Below, piece after piece: positions 61,001 to 64,000 of a DNA stretch of 64,000 nt. The notes beneath the pieces are model-generated. The model searched no databases, was not told the DNA's origin, and saw only the letters and a program-made list of their open reading frames with translations. Origin of the DNA: Arcicella sp034931005 (GTDB lineage: Bacteria > Bacteroidota > Bacteroidia > Cytophagales > Spirosomataceae); the NCBI RefSeq assembly GCF_034931005.1, contig NZ_JAYGIN010000027.1:36520-100519 (forward strand), read 5' to 3'. The position numbers and the translations under genes were made by a program. The stretch's first letter is position 1. Every line of letters begins with the position of its first letter.

Positions 61001-64000
61001 TTGGTGAGACATTCGAGACTAATTTCTTCAAACTTAAATCCGCTTGTTGTCCGCCAATGGTTACGCCACCATTATCATCTTGACCGTCTTCTGTGCCTGT
61101 ATTTGGTTGAGAATCAGGGTCAAATTGGTCAGATTTAGTAATTTCTGCTTTGTTTAAAATTGCTCCTGCTTGGGTAACTTTTGCATCAAATGTTATCGTT
61201 CTATTTGTCCCAGAAGCTAAATTGGCAATCGTGGTTTTGAGGATTCCCGAAGGACTTTCTACGAAATTCAATGAGCTAACAAATTGCAAACCTGTTGGTA
61301 AAACATCCGTAATTTCAACGTTTGTTGCCGCACTTGAACCTTCATTAGTGACTGTAATTGAATACGTTACGGTTGAACCCACAATCGGACTTGGATTTGA
61401 AACTGTTTTCAATAATTTCAAATCAGCCATTTGAATCGTCAAAATAGCATCATCCGTATCGTCTTGACCGTCAGTTGTTCCAGTATTTACTTGTGAATCA
61501 GGGTCTTGCTGGTCAGCTTTTGAAATTTCTGCGGCGTTGATTATTGTTGTTTGATTGTTGATTGGAGCTAAAACTTTTGCTTTGAAAGTAACCACTCTTG
61601 GTGTGCCAATTTGGATTGTTCCAATTTGTGCTTTTAGTGTATCACCGTTAGCAATAAAGTCTGCGGCAGGCGTTCCTGTGCTACTTACAAATTGTAAACC
61701 TGCTGGCAAAATATCTTTTACTTCAACACCTGTGGCAATTGAAGGCCCTGCGTTATTTACCGTGATTGAATACGTGACAACATCACCTACGTTCGGATTA
61801 ACTTTGTCAATATCTTTCTTCAACGATAAATCCGCTTGCTGACCGCCAATGGTTACGCCATCGGTATCGTCTTCGTTATTATCGGTTCCGTTATTTGGCT
61901 GAGAGTCAGAATCAAACTGGTCAGATTTAATAATTTGAGCCTTATTGGTAATACTCAAAGGTTGGGAAACCCGTGCCACAAATGTCAGAACGGCTTGCCC
62001 ATTTACAGCAATCGAAAGGATATTTTTCGAGGTTAAAATATTACTTCCAGACAATGTAAAATCTGCGTTAGGCGTTCCCACTGAACTCACGAAAGTTAAG
62101 CCCGTAGGTAAAATATCACGTACTTGTACATTCGTGGCAGGGTCAGTTCCTGCATTTTTCACGGTGATGGTATAAGTGATTTCGTCACCCACATTTGGCT
62201 GTTGATTCGAGGCGGTTTTTGTCAAACTTAAATCTGCCACTTGTGGTTTTACCACGGTTGAATCTGTATCATTTTGACCGTCTTCTGTTCCTGTATTGGG
62301 TTGAGAATTAGGGTCAAATTGGTCAGCTTTTGAAATTTCAGCTTTATTGACAATCTTCTGATAACCAATGACTTTCGCCACGAATTTCAAGACTTTCGTT
62401 GAGCCATTTATCAGCGTTGAAATCTCCGTCAATAAAATCGAACCTTGCGAGGTAAAATCAGAACTACTTACAAATTGTAAACCCGCAGGCAATACGTCAC
62501 GCACCTCAACATGGGTAGCATCACTTGGCCCATGATTGCTCACAGAAATGGTGTAAGTAACATTATCACCTACATTTGGACGGGGATTATCTACGGTTTT
62601 TGTCAAACTCAAATCCGCTTGTTGTCCGCCAATGATTACGCCACCTGTATCATCTTGACCGTCTTCTGTACCTGTATTTGGTTGAGAATCAGGGTCAAAT
62701 TGGTCAGATTTTGAAACTTCTGCTTTGTTTAAAATTGCTCCTGATTGGGTAACTTTCGCCACAAAAGTTACACTACGAGTTACGCCCACAGGAATGTTAA
62801 TAATTGTTCCTGTCAAGGTTCCGTTATTATTGGTCAGCGTTGAACCGCCAGGCGTTCCTGTTGAAACGAATTCTAAACCTGTTGGCAATACGTCTTTCAC
62901 TTCAACATTGGTAGCTGCATTTGGTCCTTCATTGGTTACCAAAATCGTATAAGTGACTGATTCTCCAACAGTTGGATTTATTTTTGAAACTGTTTTTTGC
63001 AATCTCAAATCTGCTCGTTGAATCGTCAGAATCGCATTATCCGTATCATCCTGACCATCTTCTGTACCTGTATTTGGTTGCGAATCACTGTCAACTTGGT
63101 CAGCTTTTGTAATTTCAGCTTTGTTAATTATCGTGTAATTTGCACCTATTGGCGTTAAAACTTTTGCTTTAAAAGTCAAAACTCTTGGTGTTCCAATGCC
63201 TAATGTCAGCGGGGCTGAGGTAATTAAGGTATCATTACGATTGATAAAATCTGTGCTACTAACAAACTGTAAACCTGCGGGTAAAATATCTTTCACCTCA
63301 ACGCCAGTCCCAACACTTGGTCCTGCATTAAGCACCGTGATTGAATACGTTACAATATCCCCCACATTGGGTGTGGCAGGCATTCCTGTTAGAGTATCAA
63401 CGTCTTTTTGTAGTGATAAATCCGCTTGCTGACCACCAATGGTTATGCCACCTGTATCATCTTGACCGTCTTCTGTGCCTGTATTCGGTTGTGAATCAAT
63501 GTCATAAACATCGGATTTACTAACTTCTGCTTTATTTAAAATTGCTCCACTTTGTGTTACTTTCGCTTGGAAAGTTAAAGTCGCTTCGCCACCTGAGGTG
63601 ATACTTGCAATGTTGTTTGATAGCAATATATTTGACGACAGACTAAAGTCTGTGCTACTTACAAACTGTAAACCAACTGGCAAAACATCTTTTATCTGTA
63701 CATTGGTCGCATTGTCAGGGCCTGCATTTTTTACTTTTATTGTGTAAGTTATCGTTTCGCCTACGTTGGGATTCGTTTTAGAAACTAATTTCTCTACACT
63801 TAAATCGGCTATTTTGGGCGTTAAAATCGCATCATCGGTATCATCCTGACCATCTTCTGTACCTGTATTTATCTGTGAATCTGGGTCGAATTGGTCGCTT
63901 TTACTGATTTCTGCTTTGTTGGTAATACTTTGACTACCAATTACTTTTGCTACAAAACTCAATGATTTTGTCCCAACTGACAAACTCGTAATTTGACTCG
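45780..64000 (-). CDS. Giant DUF11-repeat surface protein with T9SS type-B sorting domain (N-terminus outside window)
   Basis: The frame is open through the right edge; the codons before the first possible start (TTG at 63983) read SQITS, so the gene continues upstream. More than 6,070 residues are visible. From the edge to about 47284 lie one partial and 42 complete DUF11 domains of about 130 residues, each running from ADLSLxKxVSN through NVGDxVTYTIxVxNAGP and LPxGLxFVSS to NKAEIxKSDQFDPDSQPNTGTEDGQDD. Then come three Ig-like modules (46600-47283) and, after a connecting domain, a gliding-motility-associated C-terminal domain (45780 to about 46065). It should be a secreted, surface-attached adhesin. 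A PorP/SprF gene lies 4.4 kb downstream. No frameshift was noticed. Confidence 0.92.
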   Translation of the reverse strand, partial: SQITSLSVGTKSLSFVAKVIGSQSITNKAEISKSDQFDPDSQINTGTEDGQDDTDDAILTPKIADLSVEKLVSKTNPNVGETITYTIKVKNAGPDNATNVQIKDVLPVGLQFVSSTDFSLSSNILLSNNIASITSGGEATLTFQAKVTQSGAILNKAEVSKSDVYDIDSQPNTGTEDGQDDTGGITIGGQQADLSLQKDVDTLTGMPATPNVGDIVTYSITVLNAGPSVGTGVEVKDILPAGLQFVSSTDFINRNDTLITSAPLTLGIGTPRVLTFKAKVLTPIGANYTIINKAEITKADQVDSDSQPNTGTEDGQDDTDNAILTIQRADLRLQKTVSKINPTVGESVTYTILVTNEGPNAATNVEVKDVLPTGLEFVSTGTPGGSTLTNNNGTLTGTIINIPVGVTRSVTFVAKVTQSGAILNKAEVSKSDQFDPDSQPNTGTEDGQDDTGGVIIGGQQADLSLTKTVDNPRPNVGDNVTYTISVSNHGPSDATHVEVRDVLPAGLQFVSSSDFTSQGSILLTEISTLINGSTKVLKFVAKVIGYQKIVNKAEISKADQFDPNSQPNTGTEDGQNDTDSTVVKPQVADLSLTKTASNQQPNVGDEITYTITVKNAGTDPATNVQVRDILPTGLTFVSSVGTPNADFTLSGSNILTSKNILSIAVNGQAVLTFVARVSQPLSITNKAQIIKSDQFDSDSQPNNGTDNNEDDTDGVTIGGQQADLSLKKDIDKVNPNVGDVVTYSITVNNAGPSIATGVEVKDILPAGLQFVSSTGTPAADFIANGDTLKAQIGTIQIGTPRVVTFKAKVLAPINNQTTIINAAEISKADQQDPDSQVNTGTTDGQDDTDDAILTIQMADLKLLKTVSNPSPIVGSTVTYSITVTNEGSSAATNVEITDVLPTGLQFVSSLNFVESPSGILKTTIANLASGTNRTITFDAKVTQAGAILNKAEITKSDQFDPDSQPNTGTEDGQDDNGGVTIGGQQADLSLKKLVSNVSPNVGENVTYTIEVTNSGPSTATNIEVKDILPTSLQFVSSSDFIQQGNILTAQIPNIANGEKKSVTFVAKTTNLPLTNSQIINRAEISKADQFDPDSNPNSGTSDGEDDTDSVSVKSRSADLSLKKSVSNTNPQVSDVITYTIKIKNNGLDNATNVQAKDILPDGLTFISTTDFSLSSTNILTSNNIASIAVGQEISLTFQAKVMKAGTILNKAEITKSDQADPNSTPNNGTENNENDTDGVLINAQQADLSLEKLVSNLKPNVGEVITYTVKVFNAGPNKATNVQVKDILPTGLDFVASADFTNSNDSLTSKNVDSIAVGNSSIWTFQAKVVQAGAIENRAEVLKSDQYDADSQPNTGTKDGQDDQNGVTIQTQQADLSLQKTVSAGTYNVGDIVTYSITVNNAGTDLATNIEVTDILPTGLSFVGSTSFINTAGTLKANITGLAIGTSVILNYQAKITQSGTINNKAQITKADQFDPDSSPNNGTANGEDDTDNEVISTQPAADLSLTKVVSNRLPNVNEQITYTITVKNAGPDTARNVQVKDVLPSGLLFISTTGTPAADFTLSLTTLTSNNIPKIAPNDSVKLTFVAQVSQPMSVVNKAEISKSDTFDPDSQPNTGTEDGQDDTGGVIISGQQADLSLEKSVSNAAGTLAEPNVGETVTYTITVRNAGPDVATGVQVKDILPAGLSLVSTSDFSLSGDTLTNLTPLTIQVGTPRVLTFVAQVSQPVTIINKAEISKVDQFDPDSQPNTGVNDGQDDTDDAVIKPQIADLSLKKSVDNASVINANGIAVFNVGDILTYRLKVTNAGPSTATNVDVKDILPAGLTFISSNDVVNNAGILTGTVQNLPVGSTRELVYIAQISQSVNTTNKAEITKSDQFDLDSSPNNGTQNGEDDTDSTSVYGRSADLSIQKIASDSVFNVGDVITYSIKVKNNGTDTQTNVTVKDILPTGLTFVSTGTPGSSDFVNQGNTLTSQVQNLLVGETKTLTYNAKISAFSNTLKNVVQLINPQIPDLVTTNDKDSATVRIRQADLSLTKTVSNPTGTPAAGTPADPNINDVVTFTLTVKNDGGDIATNVQVKDILPIGLEFVSSTDFSLFAGNILLSKTLPIVIKGTPEVLTFKARITQAGKITNKAEIIKSDTYDADSQPNTGTEDGQDDVGSVTISGQQADLSLDKLVSNIRPNVGDAITYTLRVFNAGPSKATNVQVKDILPSGLTFISSTDFVKTGDTLIANIDSVSVNQIKDLTFVAQVSQPASIINKAQITKSDQFDPDSKPNSGTQDGQDDTDKITIIPQTADLSLRKTVDKSVVNLGDNVIYSITVSNAGPDLATNVQVKDVLPSGIIFVSSKGTPVEDFKLNADTLLWKIPTIAVGGSQTISFIAKLTEAGEKINKAQITKSDQFDSDSKPNNGTENTEDDTDNVGVVVNQIDLSLKKTVSKLKPNVGEHITYTISVKNAGASVATNVEVKDYLPTGLSFVSTGTPAGTDFIQQGTILTAKTDTIKANETKLFTFIAKVLSTADTRQPITNKAEITKADQFDTDSKPNNGTENGEDDQDRVTISLQVADLSLSKIVSNPLASVGDAVTFTLTVTNIGSDTATNVRVKDILPSGLELVSPIDFVDNSGALISKNIPVIVPNGTAKLSFVARVTKAGAIINKAEIISSDQFDPDSQPNTGTDDGQDDIGRAMLNGQQADLSLQKQISNTSPNLGDIVTYTIKVSNAGPNNATNIEVKDVLPVGLQFVSSTATSVGGFSLSGNILTGNIDTVKVGQTVSLTFQAKNNFSISNSQLTNNAEISKADQFDPDSSPNNGTSNGEDDTDGISFTTQAADLSIKKSVSAGPYHVGDNISYTIVVKNNGPSLATNIVVIDSLPNSLAFVSGVDFLNLEGKITAGIGSLAVGTSQTLTVVAKIIKSGNIQNTGIIIKADQTDPDTKNNRDSVSINTQKAADLSLRKLVSNHTPSIGSNVTFTIYVKNSGPDTAQNVQVKDFMPTGLEFISSTGTPTADFTLSNDGNLLSKTIPTLANGDSLALNFVAKVTNLQIINKAEIFKSETYDPDSQPNTGTSDGQDDTGGVVLNGQQADLSIRKDVDNIYPNVGDVVTYTIRVTNGGPSIATNVEVQDILPSGLEIISVGDFQNAGNILTSTFPTIGVNEMKTLIFSAKVLAPTNSTSIQNKVQITKSDQYDPDSQPNSGTSDGQDDTDDAVVNIQQADLSLRKTIDGAVSVTKGSLVTYRLTVSNAGPSTATNVEVKDVLPQGLELVNPADFTNTNGTLTATIPSLLGGTSRTLSFVARITQAGNVLNVAEISKSDQFDPDSKVGNGTNNTEDDRSEVSTFGRSADLSLTKTVSDSVVTSLQTVTYSILVRNAGPDAVGEFTVKDYLPTGVEFVSSKYFTNSAGTLSATVFNVKKDSTVKLTVTARVKKTVLENVASNSLLPVYFVNRAEITDSDTPDPDSQPNNGTGNEEDDTDHADIRVRVADLSLRKLVSNPTPQIGQLFEYKLVVKNEGPDFATNVQVRDILPTGLEFISSNDFTNNNGVLLSKNIVKIDNGKADTLKFITKITNTPLSSLQITNRAEISKSDQLDPDSEPNNGLQNGEDDEASVIVGGQSADLSLTKDVDNPTPNVGDVITYTIKVKNTGLSAATNVQVQDYLPRGLQFMTASVGDWTMTNDSTLVSKIIPQILPNTTITLTVKNKVTALAMARGSSVKNFAEIIKSDQYDPDSQPNTGYGDGQDDTDDGEIKIQYADLSLTKTSSNRKPKVGEEIDYTITVTNDGVSDATNVQVQDILPKGLLYLSGNNWVKIGDTLRNIIPLVNAGMSRSVSFTVKVLVSDAILNKAEISKADQFDPDSEHGNGTTKGEDDEAGVLVNGEQADLSLLKTVSNARPNVGDTITYSISVHNAGPDAATNVEVKDKLPKEIEFIQSDDFDNLGSTLFGTINKIGADSTKILTFKGLVTGAVAFTNRAEISKSDQYDPDSQPNTGIKDGQDDTGAVTVKPRVADLSLQKLADRKTTNIGTSVTFKLVVKNAGPDSATHVVVKDVLPTGLEFVSSKHFIMSNDIVLTSKAITVAPNTTDTLSFVARVVKEGIILNKAEIVKSDVYDPNSKPNSGTEDGEDDNARVSVGGEQADLSLVKTVADQFVNVGKTTTFTIKINNAGPSVATNVQVKDYLPKGLVFVSTGTPASPDFLKVTDSVYVSRNIAQIAVNQTVSLTMVAMVTKDFYNSQLTNSQLVNRAEISKSDQFDPDSQPNTGTEDSQDDQSRATITVPTSDLSLKKTVSNATATIGSEVTYTITVTNDGNDNATNVEVKDYLPKGLTIVKLNDFTISKTSDTLTLKIGRLNAGDSKIYTYTAKILAGGSMINKAEITKTDQFDPDSEHGNGTGKGEDDEASATIGGESADLEIKKTVSNRKPNVGENVTYTITVKNNGSNTATNVEFKDVLPAGLNFVSGDKGIQFIPSTITGKIDSIRTGKVLSFSYIVKLITNNQSPVTNHVEITKSDQFDPNLKNNKDSVSIGGQSADLSLIKLVNKPNANLGEQVTYKLIVKNAGADTATNVVVRDVLPASLGFVASTDFTMTGSALISRKILKIAPNKADTLIFIAKVKDKGMIMNCAEIFKADQFDPDSQVGNGTDNGEDDEACAMLNGDQADLSLIKGVDGYATTPNVGDTITYVLEVRNAGPGIATHVQVSDILPKGIQFISSTGTPAADFSLSGNTLVSKTIDSIKVGSSVKLKFKVKIMSVGGDEVANTIINRAEITKSDQFDPDSQPNTGIADGQDDAGYFAIMPQIADLSLKKNVSNRSPLKGQTVTYTLTVYNAGSAMATNVEVKDVLPAGLTFVSSTDFTLLNGTTYLAKIPAIAAGTSQTVEFVARISKSESIINKAEISKADQFDPDSPHGNGTDKGEDDEASVMINGKQADLSLRKTVDNLTGTPAEPNLGDELVYTLTVRNAGPDEATNVQVQDYLPAGLEFKESFDFVKQKGVLRNLLPIPVIAPDDSVQLTFVGVVTRFAQSCTLTNKAEIWKAAEFDPDSKVGNGIAKIEDDMDSVSVCIQSADLSLKKKVDKYDVKAGETVNYTIIVKNAGPLTATNVKVQDILPIGLKFVSSNDDIVNNKGKLTLSADSIKAGSSATWTFIVDVQRISKSVTNHAQIIEVDQFDPDSTPDNGTDNDEDDEASVTINAGTSDLSIRKDVKPWNANVGQNVTYTITVSNSGTNTATNVHVRDILPEGLKFISSNDFEYNETSRALIGKLDSVEVDKKEKLTFIAKILPKVDSQKPIANKVEIIKSDQFDPDSCPNSGTDDGEDDTDYVVINDKGSDLSLEKFVSNDTGTPAEPNVGGEVTFTLRVHNAGPGVARNTIVKDYLPAELALSEKIDFYNPSEGVLSKTIPMIQPNTYVDLTFKAKVLKGGLITNKAEIFDTRQYDPDSQPNTGTEDGQDDVGVVTLIGHQADLSLNKIVNHTDVTIGDTLLYMVQVDNAGPSEATNVEISDILPDGLQLLESNNGTLNGNVITFKVPSIEKKGFAVFGYKVLVTKEGNLINKAQVTKSDQPDPDSTPNNGKFDGTEDDEASCVVRAKLPCDKTAPTIIASETMISCTDTTILTALGCVGTVNWSDGQKGQSIKISPKTDVSYTAICVLSSTCVSDASKAVKITVTTPDSPLIVSNKQQICGGDSVTLSALTCNGTVVWSNGKTGNSITEQPTITTAYSAICQSGNCKSFRSNEFTVKVGISTPVVTCGRERLCVGESEVLTAHGCEGGKVTWSDGQIGKAILVKPTKTAYQFTAVCELNMCKSEPSTAAYFIVTDCGKDSLKVVSKPMLALCKEARIPVLVEGKTYNITYDFRLVNVGNADFEQIQVLDNLEDVFTNNGAKILAVNGLKADSGLVVNPNYDGQTNNRLLVETQSRLLTGKVKSLQFTVSVDFTNAKVDTFYNSANAVAKAGKVVVQDLSNNGFDVNPDGNNDPTDDSKPTPIRVLSIQKPVDEPKEIFIPEGFSPNGDGINDLFVIDLNDKTLTINLQIYNRWGGLVYAQEDYQNNWDGTANQGANLTGKTGLPDGTYFYMVKLSNGKEFIRSMTLMR
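46600..47283 (-). other. Three cysteine-containing Ig-like modules of the giant protein
   Basis: Three modules of about 75 residues, each with a strand pattern ending in the G-T-V-N-W-S-D-G-Q type turn and two to four cysteines (for example TALGCVGTVNWSDGQKGQSI, SALTCNGTVVWSNGKTGNSI, TAHGCEGGKVTWSDGQIGKA). They are similar to the Ig-like domains that precede T9SS sorting domains in other Bacteroidota proteins. They separate the repeats from the terminal DUF11-like and sorting domains. Confidence 0.8.
48579..48598. repeat. In-frame palindrome, site 1 (AACGGATTT type)
   Basis: aacggattt-ag-aaatccgtt, a 9-bp stem with 2-base loop, encodes QRISKSV on the minus strand at the point between the FxAK strand and the NKAEI strand of a DUF11 repeat. 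Confidence 0.85.
49382..49399. repeat. In-frame palindrome, site 1 (TCGGATTT type)
   Basis: tcggattt-gg-aaattcga, 8-base arms with one G-T pair, encodes RISKS at the same protein position. Confidence 0.7.
57242..57257. repeat. In-frame palindrome, site 1 (CAGGTT type)
   Basis: caggtt-gaga-aacctg encodes AQVSQP at the same protein position. Confidence 0.75.
57716..57731. repeat. In-frame palindrome, site 2 (ACAGACT type)
   Basis: acagact-aa-agtctgt encodes TDFSLS on the minus strand. Other copies: 63638-63653 (identical), 60479-60494 (centre ga) and 58911-58924 (6-bp arms). Confidence 0.85.
57852..57881. repeat. Tandem copy of the 15-bp TGTPA module
   Basis: Two adjacent copies of ggcaggcgttcctgt/c encode TGTPAAGTPA on the minus strand. 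Single copies of the module, always in the same frame, are found at many other repeats (for example about 48015, 49214, 49893, 51472, 56566, 59324, 61664). Confidence 0.85.
58411..58428. repeat. In-frame palindrome, site 1 (ACAGATT type, compensatory change)
   Basis: acagatt-ggga-aatctgt encodes AQISQS. Compared with the acaggtt copies both arms changed (g to a, c to t), keeping the stem while changing Val to Ile and Pro to Ser. Confidence 0.85.
58819..58836. repeat. In-frame palindrome, site 1 (ACAGGTT type)
   Basis: acaggtt-ggga-aacctgt followed by gctac; encodes VAQVSQP. The intergenic copy at 30825-30844 reads aggttggaaacctgtcctac, differing by one extra g in the loop and one substitution after the arm. 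A related copy with shorter stem is at 59220-59233. Confidence 0.85.
60479..60494. repeat. In-frame palindrome, site 2 (ACAGACT type)
   Basis: acagact-ga-agtctgt followed by ggtact; same reading frame (TDFSLS). Confidence 0.8.
63638..63653. repeat. In-frame palindrome, site 2 (ACAGACT type)
   Basis: The same 16 bases as 57716-57731, followed in both by gctact, in a different DUF11 repeat 5.9 kb away. Confidence 0.85.

Larger units (their letters stand above)
47284..64000 (-). other. DUF11 repeat array of the giant protein
   Basis: Forty-two full repeats plus a partial one at the edge, counted by the recurring linkers. The junction DxDSxPNxGTxDGxDD is present in nearly all; exceptions are the repeats ending in TTNDKDSATV (about 57.9 kb), TKNNRDSVSI (about 55.2 kb) and LKNNKDSVSI (about 50.5 kb). 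The acidic linker looks like a calcium site. Divergence increases toward the C-terminus; the repeats near the window edge are most alike. Confidence 0.9.

Noticed and set aside
45985..63523. Many plus-strand open frames opposite the giant gene
   Set aside because: They recur with the DUF11 period and are the reverse reading of the repeats; none resembles a known protein.

Overview
The window is a chromosomal segment of a low-GC Bacteroidota, most likely a member of the Cytophagales. I did not assign a genus. The evidence is a PorP/SprF-type type IX secretion (T9SS) protein, a giant surface protein ending in a T9SS type-B (gliding-motility-associated) sorting domain, an unusually long NusB, the gene order nusB-ytxH-DUF1573-yajC-ybbR-coaE, a BlaI/BlaR1 pair of Bacteroidota architecture, and a TAnnTTTG-type -7 box before sucA. 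No rRNA, tRNA or CRISPR array was recognised.

Layout. 1-5962: the 3' end of an MFS exporter gene, a zinc-independent MDR oxidoreductase, two paralogous exported thioredoxin-fold proteins, a DUF1801 protein and a small unknown exported protein. 6223-13147: the complete 2-oxoglutarate dehydrogenase set (sucA, sucB with two lipoyl domains, lpd), interrupted by a small PIN-type toxin-antitoxin pair and a DUF4177-like gene. 13202-15706: BlaR1-like M56 peptidase and BlaI-like repressor with a duplicated candidate operator. 15735-19826: a minus-strand housekeeping operon, nusB to coaE. 20545-24857: an ABC exporter and a TolC-like protein, convergent, whose whole intergenic gap is filled by a repeat-rich, inverted-repeat-bounded cassette carrying a GxxExxY (PD-(D/E)XK) nuclease gene. 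24936-27035: RRM protein, an unknown protein and an IMPACT/YigZ protein. 27324-38260: carbohydrate genes (Tat-exported Gfo/Idh oxidoreductase, GH3, two-domain DUF1080, two aldo/keto reductases, GH9, double cupin, exported sugar isomerase-like TIM barrel), consistent with periplasmic breakdown of glucosides partly through 3-keto sugars. 38388-40201: an alkylation-response operon (2OG-Fe(II) oxygenase, stand-alone Ada zinc domain, AraC-methyltransferase). 40478-43460: PorP/SprF, SemiSWEET, bPH2 and DUF3667 genes. 43766-45391: a reverse transcriptase resembling the UG/Abi (defence) group, flanked on both sides by clusters of palindromes. 45780-64000: one open frame with more than 6,070 visible codons, 42 complete DUF11 repeats plus one partial at the window edge, three Ig-like modules and a T9SS type-B C-terminal domain. 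Its N-terminus lies outside the window.

The most unusual signal is at DNA level. Short palindromes and a 15-bp module recur in frame inside the DUF11 array, at fixed positions of the protein repeat. One palindrome closely matches a palindrome found between genes (30750-30844 and 5344-5397), and its arms change in a compensatory way between copies. This looks like a family of small palindromic repeats that can live both between and inside genes, as known for Rickettsia palindromic elements. Many intergenic gaps also carry a private inverted repeat of 11-16 bp per arm with a sequence not shared between gaps.
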